DNA of 64,000 bases from a virus. Each line of letters opens with the position of its first letter. The stretch's first letter is position 1. Positions 41,401-47,229 of this stretch are shown one piece after another. The notes beneath the pieces were generated by a model. The model had not been told where the DNA came from. It did no database searches and saw only the letters and a program-made list of their open reading frames with translations. Made by a program: the position numbers and the translations under genes. The stretch spans positions 30,314-94,313 of the IMG/VR virus record IMGVR_UViG_3300031578_009495, one strand, 5' to 3'.

Positions 41401-41914
41401 GAGACAGTCGTCAAGGAGATCTTGGAGAATAGGCCAAGATAAGCCGGTTAACATATACTATTTTGTTTATAGAGCTACCATGCAGGAGCAAGCCCTGAAG
41501 TTAATGGCCCTTAAAATGAAAGCAAGCCTTATCATAGAGGGTGAACTTGGAGAGGACGGGCTTGCCACATATAATGTTGGAAATGATAATCTGTTCTACG
41601 AACTTGCCAGGAATATCGCAAATAACATCTCAATAGATGGAGACCTGGAAACTATCTGGAAAACTGCACAGAAAAAGAAAGTAGATGGAAGTGATTTGTT
41701 GATAGAGAAAACGGATATTGTGCCATCCCTTAACGACATTGTAGTGATTCCAGCAATAAAAATAGAGGAAAAGCATGAACTTTCCGCTTGGGATAAGCTG
41801 TATGTGGCCATGATGCAAGAACAGGAGAAGAAACAGGATATTATGAGAGAGCGTAGAGAGAAAAGAGAAAGATTAAGACCAGCGGACGCACATCAGCAAA
41901 TAGGATTGTTTTGA
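38420..41914 (+). CDS. SNF2-like SF2 helicase interrupted by an intein in motif II
   Basis: 1164-codon precursor; mature helicase ~756 residues after intein removal. Walker A: VGEMGTGKS (~residue 85). A zinc-ribbon CCPRCG...CANCN lies at ~195-235. Motif II reads LVLDE, then the intein, then C-H-E-Y (DECH box). Later come LSGT, an SF2 C-terminal domain (KVLVFCTHTNRRD) and motif VI QSSRRSWRIGQ. The first ATG at 38420 overlaps the HTH gene; a TTG at 38450 or ATG at 38432 is possible. It probably remodels or unwinds DNA together with the methyltransferase upstream; because the intein splits the catalytic box, splicing should be essential for activity. Confidence 0.88.
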   Translation: MKNGMKRIIRLNTIKLVDFLDEYQDEIADSIIRDYPPVYTFNDREKYVDDIKKLKRKPFLCQMDAISALAKLFSTEASGILVGEMGTGKSLISIAIAYVCKFKNVLITMPPHLISKYEREVMITMPEGTAKCHHLKKFTDVDKAVASANDDLYHFFILGRERAKLSYQWRPAFNIKQKIIEIPVADNGNSHIVKRKVILVCCPRCGELIYDKEGIPLGPEDLTKKKTVCANCNEQMWQAKQDGPRRFAVAEYIKRKHKNFFDLLVLDECFPAGIKVKTKYGEKSIEDIKIGEYVLSLDEDGLVYKKVVRVFKKLVTGPLANIKYTDGNLLCTKNHNIYTNRGKIRAGQIQSADIIWRLEECNHEEVCKVWKNTKERECQILFKEMFFIGNNTVSKNDKMQEMWEKHGSLSRGKKKQEILFRRMSTFQKKKISIYKSMQRVWQGYFNNMLIKTKKTFLQSFLFGKMENAASRDETKNSNDGRAKAKNWRKAKDCSATKSGVEEKHIKENEAKQPYETTRNTEKGYRSDERDAFPCRKRRPREGTDRPTSIIGDNTWVADGGYNKDREQKNAILLQCGFGGRNLENCSGVRWDFTQNVKGDCAGPKKRRDFTETWMGCIEIQEQRNYRRHKEGNFRNRRVCPKEVIGVEEVKIAQVYVYNIEVEETHNYFADGVLVSNCHEYRGRSSAQGISAGNLASVCKRSLGLSGTIVGGYSSSIFHLLYRITKRFKDDYKHDGVNSWISDYGILEQITKKSADDYSDNSQSKGKKYVSAPREKPGISPVILPKYLLDKTVFIRLSDIAIDLPPLTEEIVDIEMSAEQEDAYNNLYDDLRIVLLAELQRGNKSLLAVYLQALLTYPDRCTVGEFVYKKTEGEEDLLIASAPALNGDVLYPKEQAIIDLIKSEMKEGRKVLVFCTHTNRRDVTARLQEKIQSFGIRSEILKANVAAEKREAWIKDHVNDLDCLITNPALVQTGLDLVEFPTVAYCQSGYSVYTLRQSSRRSWRIGQDKPVNIYYFVYRATMQEQALKLMALKMKASLIIEGELGEDGLATYNVGNDNLFYELARNIANNISIDGDLETIWKTAQKKKVDGSDLLIEKTDIVPSLNDIVVIPAIKIEEKHELSAWDKLYVAMMQEQEKKQDIMRERREKRERLRPADAHQQIGLF
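39224..40447 (+). other. Intein (408 codons) containing an out-of-frame homing endonuclease gene
   Basis: N-terminal block A starts with Cys1 (CFPAGIKVKTKYGEKSIEDIKIGEYVLS). Block B has GNLLCTKNHNIYT with the conserved T-x-x-H. The C-terminus is VYVYNIEVEETHNYFADGVLVSN, with His-Asn and Cys as the +1 extein residue. Splicing domains thus total ~130 residues. The central ~290 codons in this frame are low-complexity basic/acidic sequence with no recognisable endonuclease, because the endonuclease is encoded in another frame at 39507-40373. The intein frame has no stop throughout. Confidence 0.88.
39507..40373 (+). CDS. Homing endonuclease (Zn-fingers, NUMOD3-like, Vsr/EDxHD-type nuclease) nested in the intein
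   Basis: 288 residues with its own ATG and ribosome site (TTAGAGGAGTGTAATC). Three CxxC...C-x3-4-C fingers fill residues ~1-105 (CARCGK, CKRCGK, CKGCGK). Basic NUMOD3-like repeats (ERKRKIGEKQR, NISKRMKLNNPMKRPEIRKK) follow. The C-terminal nuclease domain is AVECDGISH, ARDRRKDEILRKLGWVVLRFKNREI, the pattern of Vsr-like PD-(D/E)XK homing nucleases described with split inteins. It lies entirely inside the helicase/intein precursor gene, in a different frame, and its codons avoid creating stops in that frame. Confidence 0.85.
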   Translation: MKKCARCGKTLKKENAKYCSKKCFSLAITQYPKTIKCKRCGKSMVVYRGGKRSKKYCSEECRHSKKRKYPFTRACKGCGKDILITCSSRQKRRFCNPSCLVKWRMQHPEMRPKIVMTEERKRKIGEKQRIAQQRNPELRKNISKRMKLNNPMKRPEIRKKAIEAMRGMPFPVERGGRGKGPTVPQALLETILGWPMEVTIKTGNKKMPYYYSADLAEETLKIAVECDGISHKMSKVIARDRRKDEILRKLGWVVLRFKNREIIEDTKRVILEIEECVLKRSLELKRSR

Positions 41915-42234
41915 TGAATACAGCAAAAACAATAAAATATTTACGCAAACGGATACCCAAGTTTGAATGTAAAAAATCTTGTACAGATTGTTGTGGGCCG
42001 ATTGTGTTCTCAAAATGGGAGTGGGACCAAGTAGAAAACAAGAAGACAGCGACCTCGCTTGATTGTCCTTATGCAAGCGAAGCCGGATGTGAAATATACG
42101 AACAAAGACCGATCTTATGCAGATTATTTGGAACCGTTCCAAAGATGAAATGCAATCATGGACGCGGGCATGCCAAACTTCTATCTGCTAAGAAAGAGAA
42201 AGAAATAATGAGGAAATATTATGAGATCATGTAA
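41914..42234 (+). CDS. YkgJ-type cysteine cluster protein
   Basis: 106 residues, start coupled to the helicase stop (TGATG). The motif C-x3-C-x2-CC (CKKSCTDCC), then C-P...C-x-I-Y, RPILCRLFG and a final Cys-containing segment are the signature of the YkgJ/zinc- or iron-chelating family. The role is unknown; a metal cluster is probable. Last gene of the helicase operon. Confidence 0.8.
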   Translation: MNTAKTIKYLRKRIPKFECKKSCTDCCGPIVFSKWEWDQVENKKTATSLDCPYASEAGCEIYEQRPILCRLFGTVPKMKCNHGRGHAKLLSAKKEKEIMRKYYEIM

Positions 42235-42262
42235 AATAATTAAAAAACATTGCATTATTCCC

Positions 42263-42291
42263 TTGACAAATGTTTTTTTAATTATTATTAT
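42263..42291 (+). promoter_or_regulatory. Sigma70-type promoter
   Basis: TTGACA (42263-42268), 17 bp, TATTAT (42286-42291), preceded by CATTGCATTATT and followed by CTAATTAACAAAACAAATTAA. Nearly a copy of the promoter-leader at 29734. Confidence 0.75.
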
Positions 42292-42336
42292 CTAATTAAC
42301 AAAACAAATTAATCTTAAAAATGAAGGAGAGAGAAG

Positions 42337-42483
42337 ATGAAAACAATTGACAAACAAATGGAAGATACAGCAAAAAAATTCATCGATGACTTTTTAAAGT
42401 GGAAAAACGATCCCATTAAAGAACACAAGGATGAAGATTATGAGTGTAAATTGCGGGAAATGGTCAAAGCCTTAATGGAATAA
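42337..42483 (+). CDS. Small charged early protein, 48 residues
   Basis: MKTIDKQMEDTAKKFIDDFLKWKND... Ribosome site AATGAAGGAGAGAG and a consensus promoter upstream support expression. No family recognised. Confidence 0.55.
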   Translation: MKTIDKQMEDTAKKFIDDFLKWKNDPIKEHKDEDYECKLREMVKALME

Positions 42484-42528
42484 TAATAAAATGCCGAGTT
42501 ATCGGTTGAGCAATCTGGAGGAGTCAAG

Positions 42529-42684
42529 ATGAGAGTAGAACTATATAAAATAATAGATGGCTGGATAAGGCTGGTTGATTATGGTGTTTTGTCACAAATG
42601 GAAAACTATGCAAAACAGGGATACATTGTGGTGAAAACAGATGAGGCAAGACAATCAAAAAAGAATCAGGATGTTGGAAAGTGA
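42529..42684 (+). CDS. Small hypothetical protein, 51 residues
   Basis: MRVELYKIIDGWIRLVDYGVLSQMENYAKQGYIVVKTDEARQ... Ribosome site TCTGGAGGAGTCAAG. No family recognised; the pattern is common in small phage accessory proteins. Confidence 0.55.
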   Translation: MRVELYKIIDGWIRLVDYGVLSQMENYAKQGYIVVKTDEARQSKKNQDVGK

Positions 42685-42749
42685 AATAGTTTATCTATCC
42701 AGATTATTAAATTAACAAAACAATTAACCTAAATAATGGAGGTAAGACA

Positions 42750-43022
42750 ATGGAAACAACCGACATAAATGTTGCCCATAAACTTTTGTCTCATTTTCAG
42801 GTATTAGCTTGGGAGCGCTTGAAGGACACGGTCTGGTGGAAGACCAGTCCTAAGAAAGATATAACACTGCAAATAAAAGGGATAGAGTATAGGGAAACCA
42901 GCGGTCTTTATAGTAGGGGCAACACTCTATTCGTTGTGGCCGTTGCTACCGCAGGAAATGGAGAAAGTCAAGAAATTTTAATTCCGATAGAAGAACCAAC
43001 CACAAAATCAAATAGCGGATAA
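42750..43022 (+). CDS. Hypothetical small protein
   Basis: 90 residues (METTDINVAHKLLSHFQVLAWERLKDTVWWKTSPK...). The leader ATTAAATTAACAAAACAATTAACCT and a GGAGGTAAG ribosome site precede it, the same leader as at 29761 and in part at 42292. Function unknown. Confidence 0.6.
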   Translation: METTDINVAHKLLSHFQVLAWERLKDTVWWKTSPKKDITLQIKGIEYRETSGLYSRGNTLFVVAVATAGNGESQEILIPIEEPTTKSNSG

Positions 43023-43029
43023 TTAACAT

Positions 43030-43071
43030 AGCTGACCTCAGCAGGTCGAAAAAGGCTGGAAAGTAGGGATA
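43030..43071 (+). promoter_or_regulatory. Repeated leader motif before a start codon, copy 2
   Basis: GCTGACCTCAGCAGGTC...GGCTGGAAAGTAGGGATAT before the ATG at 43073. It shares order and most bases with the leader at 30880-30918, though the downstream genes are unrelated. Confidence 0.5.
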
Positions 43072-43072
43072 T

Positions 43073-43222
43073 ATGCGGAGACAAATAGGAACATTCCACG
43101 GCAGAGATGTGTATTGGACTCACGACGGCCTGGCTATTGAGATGGACTTCAGTTATCTCGTTGCGCTGGATCTTGAAATGATCGAAAACATACGAAAACA
43201 AGTTGGAGGTTATTATGCTTAG
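43073..43222 (+). CDS. Small hypothetical protein, 49 residues
   Basis: MRRQIGTFHGRDVYWTHDGLAIEMDFSYLVALDLEM... preceded by the repeated leader. No family recognised. Confidence 0.5.
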   Translation: MRRQIGTFHGRDVYWTHDGLAIEMDFSYLVALDLEMIENIRKQVGGYYA

Positions 43223-43262
43223 ATATTTAGTCGCTGCTTTATTATGTTTTGGCCTGGCCTGA
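43215..43262 (+). CDS. Possible hydrophobic micropeptide, 15 residues
   Basis: MLRYLVAALLCFGLA, overlapping the previous stop, with GGAGGT at the right spacing. Very short, so low confidence. Confidence 0.25.
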   Translation: MLRYLVAALLCFGLA

Positions 43263-43301
43263 TTTTTAATGTTGTTTTTGGCCGGATTGATTTAAAACTT
43301 A

Positions 43302-43322
43302 AGCCCCGGGTTTTCCGGGGCT
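43302..43322 (+). terminator. Strong hairpin, probable terminator
   Basis: AGCCCCGG-gtttt-CCGGGGCT. It lacks a downstream U-tract but isolates the PEP-CTERM gene from the small ORFs upstream. Confidence 0.6.
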
Positions 43323-43361
43323 AAGGATACTAGTTAAACAACTTTTAAACAGGAGGATAAT

Positions 43362-44081
43362 ATGAAAAAGAGACTTATGGCATTATTTGTAATTTTGGGA
43401 GCGCTCAGTATGATAAGTATTGCTGAGGCCACATTGGTAACAGTTGAATGGGACATAACCGTTAATAGCCGGCTTAATTATAATGATAGTACTAATGAAC
43501 AAATTGGCCCCATACATTCATACGCTTCAGCCACATTTGACAATGTAGTTACGTCTTCGCGTGATCAATGTGATGGTCATAGTACAGTAACATATTTCTC
43601 AGAGGATTATGATTTGGTATGGGTTACACCAATGGAGGACTTCATAGCTAACAATTTGTATAACGGTAACTATTCTACTGGAATATCTTATGCCTATGCA
43701 GTAACATTTGAAGCGTCTTCTGTTTGTCCTGAAGGAAGAACAGTAGGTTTGATGTCACAACTCATAGACACAGATAGTTCATGGAGGTATAATATTGATA
43801 TTGTCAAGCGTGAACATTCACAAACTGGGATGGAAGACTATGCTTTCACTCCTGAACTTCTTCTGGATTATTATAACAACCTAAAAGCATCTGGTGAGCA
43901 GTTAGATTATTGGGAACGCTCCATTCGCACAGGCCCATATTATGGATATTCATGGAGTGGTACTGCCGTTGTTTCTGACGTTATTGATCATTCTAATAAC
44001 ACTCCCATCCCTGAACCAGCGACCTTGCTACTATTTGGCATTGGCTTGGCGGGCTTGGCTGTTATTAAGAAATTGAACTAA
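43362..44081 (+). CDS. Secreted PEP-CTERM sorting-domain protein
   Basis: 239 residues. N-terminal signal peptide (MKKRLMALFVILGALSMISIAEA). The mature domain is beta-rich without a known family. The C-terminal tripartite sorting signal is IPEPATLLLFGIGLAGLAVIKKLN: Pro-Glu-Pro, hydrophobic helix, basic end. Exosortase processes such proteins in Gram-negative, exopolysaccharide-making bacteria. It stands alone between a hairpin and a solo IS607-related element, with a GGAGGATAAT ribosome site, so it looks like an acquired 'moron' gene expressed in the host. Confidence 0.85.
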   Translation: MKKRLMALFVILGALSMISIAEATLVTVEWDITVNSRLNYNDSTNEQIGPIHSYASATFDNVVTSSRDQCDGHSTVTYFSEDYDLVWVTPMEDFIANNLYNGNYSTGISYAYAVTFEASSVCPEGRTVGLMSQLIDTDSSWRYNIDIVKREHSQTGMEDYAFTPELLLDYYNNLKASGEQLDYWERSIRTGPYYGYSWSGTAVVSDVIDHSNNTPIPEPATLLLFGIGLAGLAVIKKLN

Positions 44082-44120
44082 ACTTCCGGATTGATTTAAC
44101 TCTTGCGCTTCGGAGGTCAA

Positions 44121-44332
44121 CACATAGTAAACATTTTACCGACAAACACTAACAATAAAGTTTAGATTCGCAAGCTGTCTGCATACAGTGAAGACATAAA
44201 ATTTGACTGAGACTGTCGGAGAGACGACACGGAGAATCGGAGAACGAGCGCTTGCGGTATCACTCCGCAAGCTTTGGGAGATCCCCCCATGCAAAAGCAT
44301 GCAGTTAACGAAAGTTAAGAAAAAAGGATCGG
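44121..44332 (+). ncRNA. Solo IS607-related element with covarying RNA stems, copy A
   Basis: 212 bp between genes. It shares with 59494-59715 the order ATAGTAAA..., GTCT/AGAC hairpin around GCATACAG, TTTGACTGAGACT, then stems TGTCG/CGACA (44214/44225) and GCTTGCGG/CCGCAAGC (44250/44265), TTTGGGA, GATCC/GGATC (44280/44326) enclosing CATGC-aaaa-GCATG and GTTAAC-gaaa-GTTAAG. Stems are preserved while their sequence differs from copy B. The 3' part matches the tnpB 3' end of the IS607 element. No protein is encoded. Confidence 0.75.
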
Positions 44333-44379
44333 TGGAATAGTTTGGATAACATATTGGGTAATTTGATATGAGGTGTGAA

Positions 44380-44574
44380 ATGAATAAATTAGGATTGTAT
44401 GGTGGAACAGCATGGATTGGATATTGGTCGGGATTCACAACAAGCCATGTAGGAGAAACAAGCAAACTCGTAGTATACACGTGGGATTTTCCTGTGGTAA
44501 TAGCTATATTTATGCTCATAACTTTTTCTTTGGGCTATTTTGCGGGGGGGGGGGCTTGGAATGAACTTAGATGA
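44380..44574 (+). CDS. Small membrane protein with poly-G tract
   Basis: 64 residues from ATG 44380 (GAGGTGTGAA upstream). A transmembrane helix lies near the C-terminus (FPVVIAIFMLITFSLGYFA), followed by a Gly run encoded by 11 consecutive G, then WNELR and stop. Losing one G would fuse it to the next gene. Function unknown. Confidence 0.55.
   Translation: MNKLGLYGGTAWIGYWSGFTTSHVGETSKLVVYTWDFPVVIAIFMLITFSLGYFAGGGAWNELR
44544..44554 (+). repeat. Homopolymeric tract of 11 G
   Basis: The only long G run in an AT-rich window. It lies in the coding end of the membrane protein and 7 bp before the next start codon, a typical contingency-locus layout. Confidence 0.85.
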
Positions 44575-44764
44575 ATTCAGAGAAAAGGAAATAGAAAGAG
44601 AAATTAATAGTTTAAGTCAATTTGAAATGTGTAGGTTAGTTAGGTTTGCTCCTTCGGGGCATAAATATTTTGACGAAAGAGAACCTTATTATAAACTCTT
44701 TGAAAAACGGTTTGGAGAACTCGGAGGTTTTACTCCAGAAATATCTAAACAGTTAGGGAGGTGA
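44561..44764 (+). CDS. Hypothetical small protein
   Basis: 67 residues from ATG 44561 (MNLDEFREKEIEREINSLSQFEMCRLVRFAPSGHKYFDEREPYYKLFEKRFGELGGFTPEISKQLGR). The pattern FGELGGFTPEISKQLGR is a motif known from uncharacterised phage proteins. The only Shine-Dalgarno is the G run itself. Confidence 0.6.
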   Translation: MNLDEFREKEIEREINSLSQFEMCRLVRFAPSGHKYFDEREPYYKLFEKRFGELGGFTPEISKQLGR

Positions 44765-44767
44765 AAA

Positions 44768-44902
44768 GTGAATAAAATAAGCTTTTTGGTCGGTTGCTGG
44801 TTTTTGATATCCGGCAACCATTGGGATAATATGTTTTGGGTTGCGGCCGGACTGATGGTAGTTGGTTTTTTGATTGCAAGATGGCTGGTTAAAATAGTTT
44901 AA
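44768..44902 (+). CDS. Small two-helix membrane protein, 44 residues
   Basis: GTG start behind GGGAGGTGAAAA. Two hydrophobic stretches (ISFLVGCWFLIS and VAAGLMVVGFLIA). No family recognised. Confidence 0.5.
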   Translation: MNKISFLVGCWFLISGNHWDNMFWVAAGLMVVGFLIARWLVKIV

Positions 44903-44963
44903 GGGTAGTGCAACCCGATTGCAGATAAAAAGAAATCTTTATATAATGATTTACACTTTTCCC

Positions 44964-44992
44964 TTGACAAAAGAATCCATCTGATATAGGAT
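44964..44992 (+). promoter_or_regulatory. Sigma70-type promoter
   Basis: TTGACA (44964-44969), 17 bp, TAGGAT (44987-44992), before the XRE-type regulator gene. Confidence 0.7.
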
Positions 44993-45028
44993 GAGCGATC
45001 AACTTACAATTAATTAAAAGGGGACGAA

Positions 45029-45235
45029 ATGTTTAACAAAGGAAAAATTAAAGAGCTACGAGAAAAGAAAAAATGGTCGCTGGCAGATGTGGTTTACGAA
45101 CTAGCAAAAAGGGAGCACAGGTATGCCAGACAGACTGTAAGCAATTGGGAGCTTGGGATAACAGAACCAAAAGCTTCCGATGTTGCGGCCCTGGCAGAGG
45201 CATTTGGTGTGCCTGTTAAAGTATTTTTTGAATAG
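45029..45235 (+). CDS. XRE-family HTH regulator
   Basis: 68 residues consisting of one Cro/C1-type HTH domain (IKELREKKKWSLADVVYELAKREHRYARQTVSNWELGITEPKASDVAALAEAFGVPVKVFF). It has its own promoter and ribosome site (AAAGGGGAC). It probably represses a nearby early promoter. It is followed by a tiny ORF and the recombination genes. Confidence 0.85.
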   Translation: MFNKGKIKELREKKKWSLADVVYELAKREHRYARQTVSNWELGITEPKASDVAALAEAFGVPVKVFFE

Positions 45236-45242
45236 GGGTGCC

Positions 45243-45311
45243 ATGGAAGAAAAAGAATGGCAGGAGTTTGCAATATGGTTACATGAATTAAAAATGGGGA
45301 GGGCAAAATGA
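45243..45311 (+). CDS. Possible coupling peptide, 22 residues
   Basis: MEEKEWQEFAIWLHELKMGRAK, stop overlapping the next start (ATGA). Its role may be translational coupling; otherwise low support. Confidence 0.35.
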   Translation: MEEKEWQEFAIWLHELKMGRAK

Positions 45312-46339
45312 CAGAGGTAAATTCAGTAGAAAAAGAGATAGAAAGGTATAAAAAGCTTGGGGCAAATCTGTTGGGACCTTCAATCCACGCTGGCGAAGTT
45401 TCACAGTTTCACAAGATTATAGTTGATTCGGTATTGTTATCGGTTGATCCAAATGATGGAGATGTCTATAGCTACAAGAAGGCAACAAACGATCAGCCTG
45501 CTCAGTTTATTATTGCTGGGCAAGGACTCCAGCGATTAGCTATGTGCGCTGGTATAGTATGGAGTCCAAACGATACCAGGGCAACGTCTCAGTCTCAAAA
45601 GTATGTAGCTTATCGTGCTGTTGGGTCTATTCGTAAAAGCGATGGAACGTTTACTGGATTTCAGGCAGAATATGATATAGACATAGATATCGTTGAAGAT
45701 GACCTGCGCGAAAATTTCGCAGAAAAAAGAAAAAAATGGAGCGAGCAACAATGGTTTCAAAAGCTGGGGGCAGACGGTCAAAACAACTACATAGAGACAG
45801 CTATCCGTAAAGAGTTAAATTTCAAAAAGAAACACAAGACTAAGATCGCGGCTTCAGGGGCGAAAAATCGTGTAATTCGCGTACTGTTGGGTATCAAGAA
45901 GACCTATACACTTGCTGAATTAAAGAAACCATTCGTTATCCCGCGTGTAGTTCTAAGGCCTAATTATAATGACCCGGATGTAAAGAAAATGATGCTTGTG
46001 GCAGCTATCCAAGCACAAACAAGCATATTCGGCGCAGCTCCAAGTCAGTTATTGGAAGATTATGTACAATTGCCGGAAGAAGATCCTCCTATCGATATTC
46101 CGATAAGCGATTTTGACAATGAAGACCCCCCCGGACCAGAAACACCGGACAACCTTACCAGCAAAAAAGCAGACTTCCTTGCATCTGACAATCAGTCTAA
46201 AATAACCATACTTGATGCAATGGCAAAGATGGCCGGCTACGATCTTCATCAAATTAAAAAACCGCTGGACAAGTTTACAGAGGAAGAACTCGAAGGTTTT
46301 TTTGATAGACTGGATGATCTTTTAGAAATTCCATTTTGA
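45308..46339 (+). CDS. Putative recombination protein (RecT-like by context)
   Basis: 343 residues. The N-terminal half has SVDPNDGDVYSYKKATNDQPAQFIIAGQGLQRLAMCAGIVWSPND and YIETAIRKELNFKKKHKTKIAASGAKNRVIRVLLGIKKTYTLAELKKPFVIPRVVL, a layout seen in phage proteins near recombination genes. The C-terminal third is acidic and disordered-looking (PEEDPPIDIPISDFDNEDPPGPE). The neighbourhood with SbcD/SbcC-like nucleases suggests a single-strand annealing or recombination mediator, but the family is not certain. Ribosome site GGGGAGGGCAAA. Confidence 0.5.
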   Translation: MTEVNSVEKEIERYKKLGANLLGPSIHAGEVSQFHKIIVDSVLLSVDPNDGDVYSYKKATNDQPAQFIIAGQGLQRLAMCAGIVWSPNDTRATSQSQKYVAYRAVGSIRKSDGTFTGFQAEYDIDIDIVEDDLRENFAEKRKKWSEQQWFQKLGADGQNNYIETAIRKELNFKKKHKTKIAASGAKNRVIRVLLGIKKTYTLAELKKPFVIPRVVLRPNYNDPDVKKMMLVAAIQAQTSIFGAAPSQLLEDYVQLPEEDPPIDIPISDFDNEDPPGPETPDNLTSKKADFLASDNQSKITILDAMAKMAGYDLHQIKKPLDKFTEEELEGFFDRLDDLLEIPF

Positions 46340-46342
46340 TAG

Positions 46343-46470
46343 CCCGCGCTGAGCGGCCCGACGCGGGACTGCTTGGATATGTTTGTGTGGAACATTCCGA
46401 GCGACGGAATATCGGGCCGTGCCATGTACCTCCTGCTCGCTGGCAGACCGAGTGGCAAAAGTCTGCCCTC
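46343..46470 (+). other. GC-rich structured gap
   Basis: CGGCCCGA (46354) pairs with TCGGGCCG (46412), CCCGCG (46343) with CGCGGG (46362), and TTCCG-agcga-CGGAA lies between. Marked GC difference from the neighbours; could be an acquired hairpin or RNA. No gene seen. Confidence 0.4.
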
Positions 46471-46491
46471 CATACAAGAAAGGAAACAGAA

Positions 46492-46665
46492 ATGATAATG
46501 CCGTTCGGGAAATTTAAAGGACACGATTTAGAGAGCCTGCCAAGTTCATATCTTAAATGGTTGGCTGAAAACATCAACGAAGATATTCCAAAAAATAAAG
46601 CTATTTGCATGGCGGCAGATAAGGAATATTTGTTCAGGGAAAAGAATAGTTGTCATATTGAGTGA
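46492..46665 (+). CDS. DUF3820-like small protein
   Basis: 57 residues from ATG 46492 (AAAGGAAACAGA upstream). MPFGKFKGHDLESLPSSYLKWLAENI is the signature of DUF3820, a short family often next to phage recombination genes. Function unknown. Confidence 0.75.
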   Translation: MIMPFGKFKGHDLESLPSSYLKWLAENINEDIPKNKAICMAADKEYLFREKNSCHIE

Positions 46666-46681
46666 AAGAAAGAGGATAGCC

Positions 46682-46822
46682 ATGATAAAACAAAGCAAAA
46701 TAGAAATAATAAAAAGAGTGAGCTGTATTTTGGGATTGTACGGGCTTTCGGTGAGCATAGTCGTGTTTGCTGTTTACGGTGCTATTTGTTTTTTAAAGAA
46801 AATTGGGTGGCCGATATGGTGA
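46682..46822 (+). CDS. Small single-pass membrane protein, 46 residues
   Basis: One hydrophobic helix (VSCILGLYGLSVSIVVFAVYGAICFL) flanked by Lys. Overlaps the zinc-ribbon ORF by 7 bp. No family recognised. Confidence 0.5.
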   Translation: MIKQSKIEIIKRVSCILGLYGLSVSIVVFAVYGAICFLKKIGWPIW

Positions 46823-46956
46823 TAATAGGAAGTGATGTGAGAAAGTGTCAATATTGTGGCGGAGTGCTTTCTTTTAGAGACGACTGTGGTTTCTGTAGGA
46901 AGTGTGAGGAAGAGGTTAATAAGGTGGCCATGGAGATGAACAATCGTCGCCATTGA
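46816..46956 (+). CDS. Small zinc-ribbon protein, 46 residues
   Basis: CQYCGGVLSFRDDCGFCRKC: two CxxC knuckles around a short loop, followed by a charged helix. Start ATG 46816 or GTG 46819. Likely metal-binding, role unknown. Confidence 0.5.
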   Translation: MVIIGSDVRKCQYCGGVLSFRDDCGFCRKCEEEVNKVAMEMNNRRH

Positions 46957-46963
46957 ATGTTTA

Positions 46964-46996
46964 GTCGCTCCACGATGCGGGGGCAAGGTTTTCTAA
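46964..46996 (+). repeat. Strongly degenerate CRISPR-repeat-like sequence
   Basis: Begins GTCGCTCC-a-CGATGCGGGGGC and then diverges (AAGGTTTTCTAA in place of GTGGATTGAAAC). The hairpin arms are partly kept. It lies in the intergenic gap, like the copies at 7063 and 27315, but lacks the 3' handle. Confidence 0.35.
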
Positions 46997-47031
46997 AGGT
47001 AATAAAAGAAAACAGGAAAAGGAGGGCAAGG

Positions 47032-47229
47032 ATGATAAAAACTATCCAGGAAAGATTAAACTGGTGCAACAAAAGGCTCAGCCAAATTATTTTTGCACAA
47101 AAGACTTTTGAACCTGCTGAACTGCCTTTTGCTTATGGTAGTGGTCGGATCAGGGAACTGGAAAATCAGATAGCGTTTCTTGAAGGCATTATCAAAGGCC
47201 ACATAAAAGGAAAGGGGGTGATGAGATGA
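47032..47229 (+). CDS. Small coiled protein before the SbcD-like gene
   Basis: 65 residues from ATG 47032 (AAAAGGAGGGCAAG). Charged helices (MIKTIQERLNWCNKRLSQIIFAQKTFE..., RIRELENQIAFLEGIIKGHI). Overlaps the next start. No family recognised. Confidence 0.6.
   Translation: MIKTIQERLNWCNKRLSQIIFAQKTFEPAELPFAYGSGRIRELENQIAFLEGIIKGHIKGKGVMR

Noticed and set aside
46343-46470. GC-rich stem region as a further attC site
   Set aside because: Long stems exist, but no RYYYAAC/GTTRRRY cores and no paired L boxes with extrahelical bases were found.
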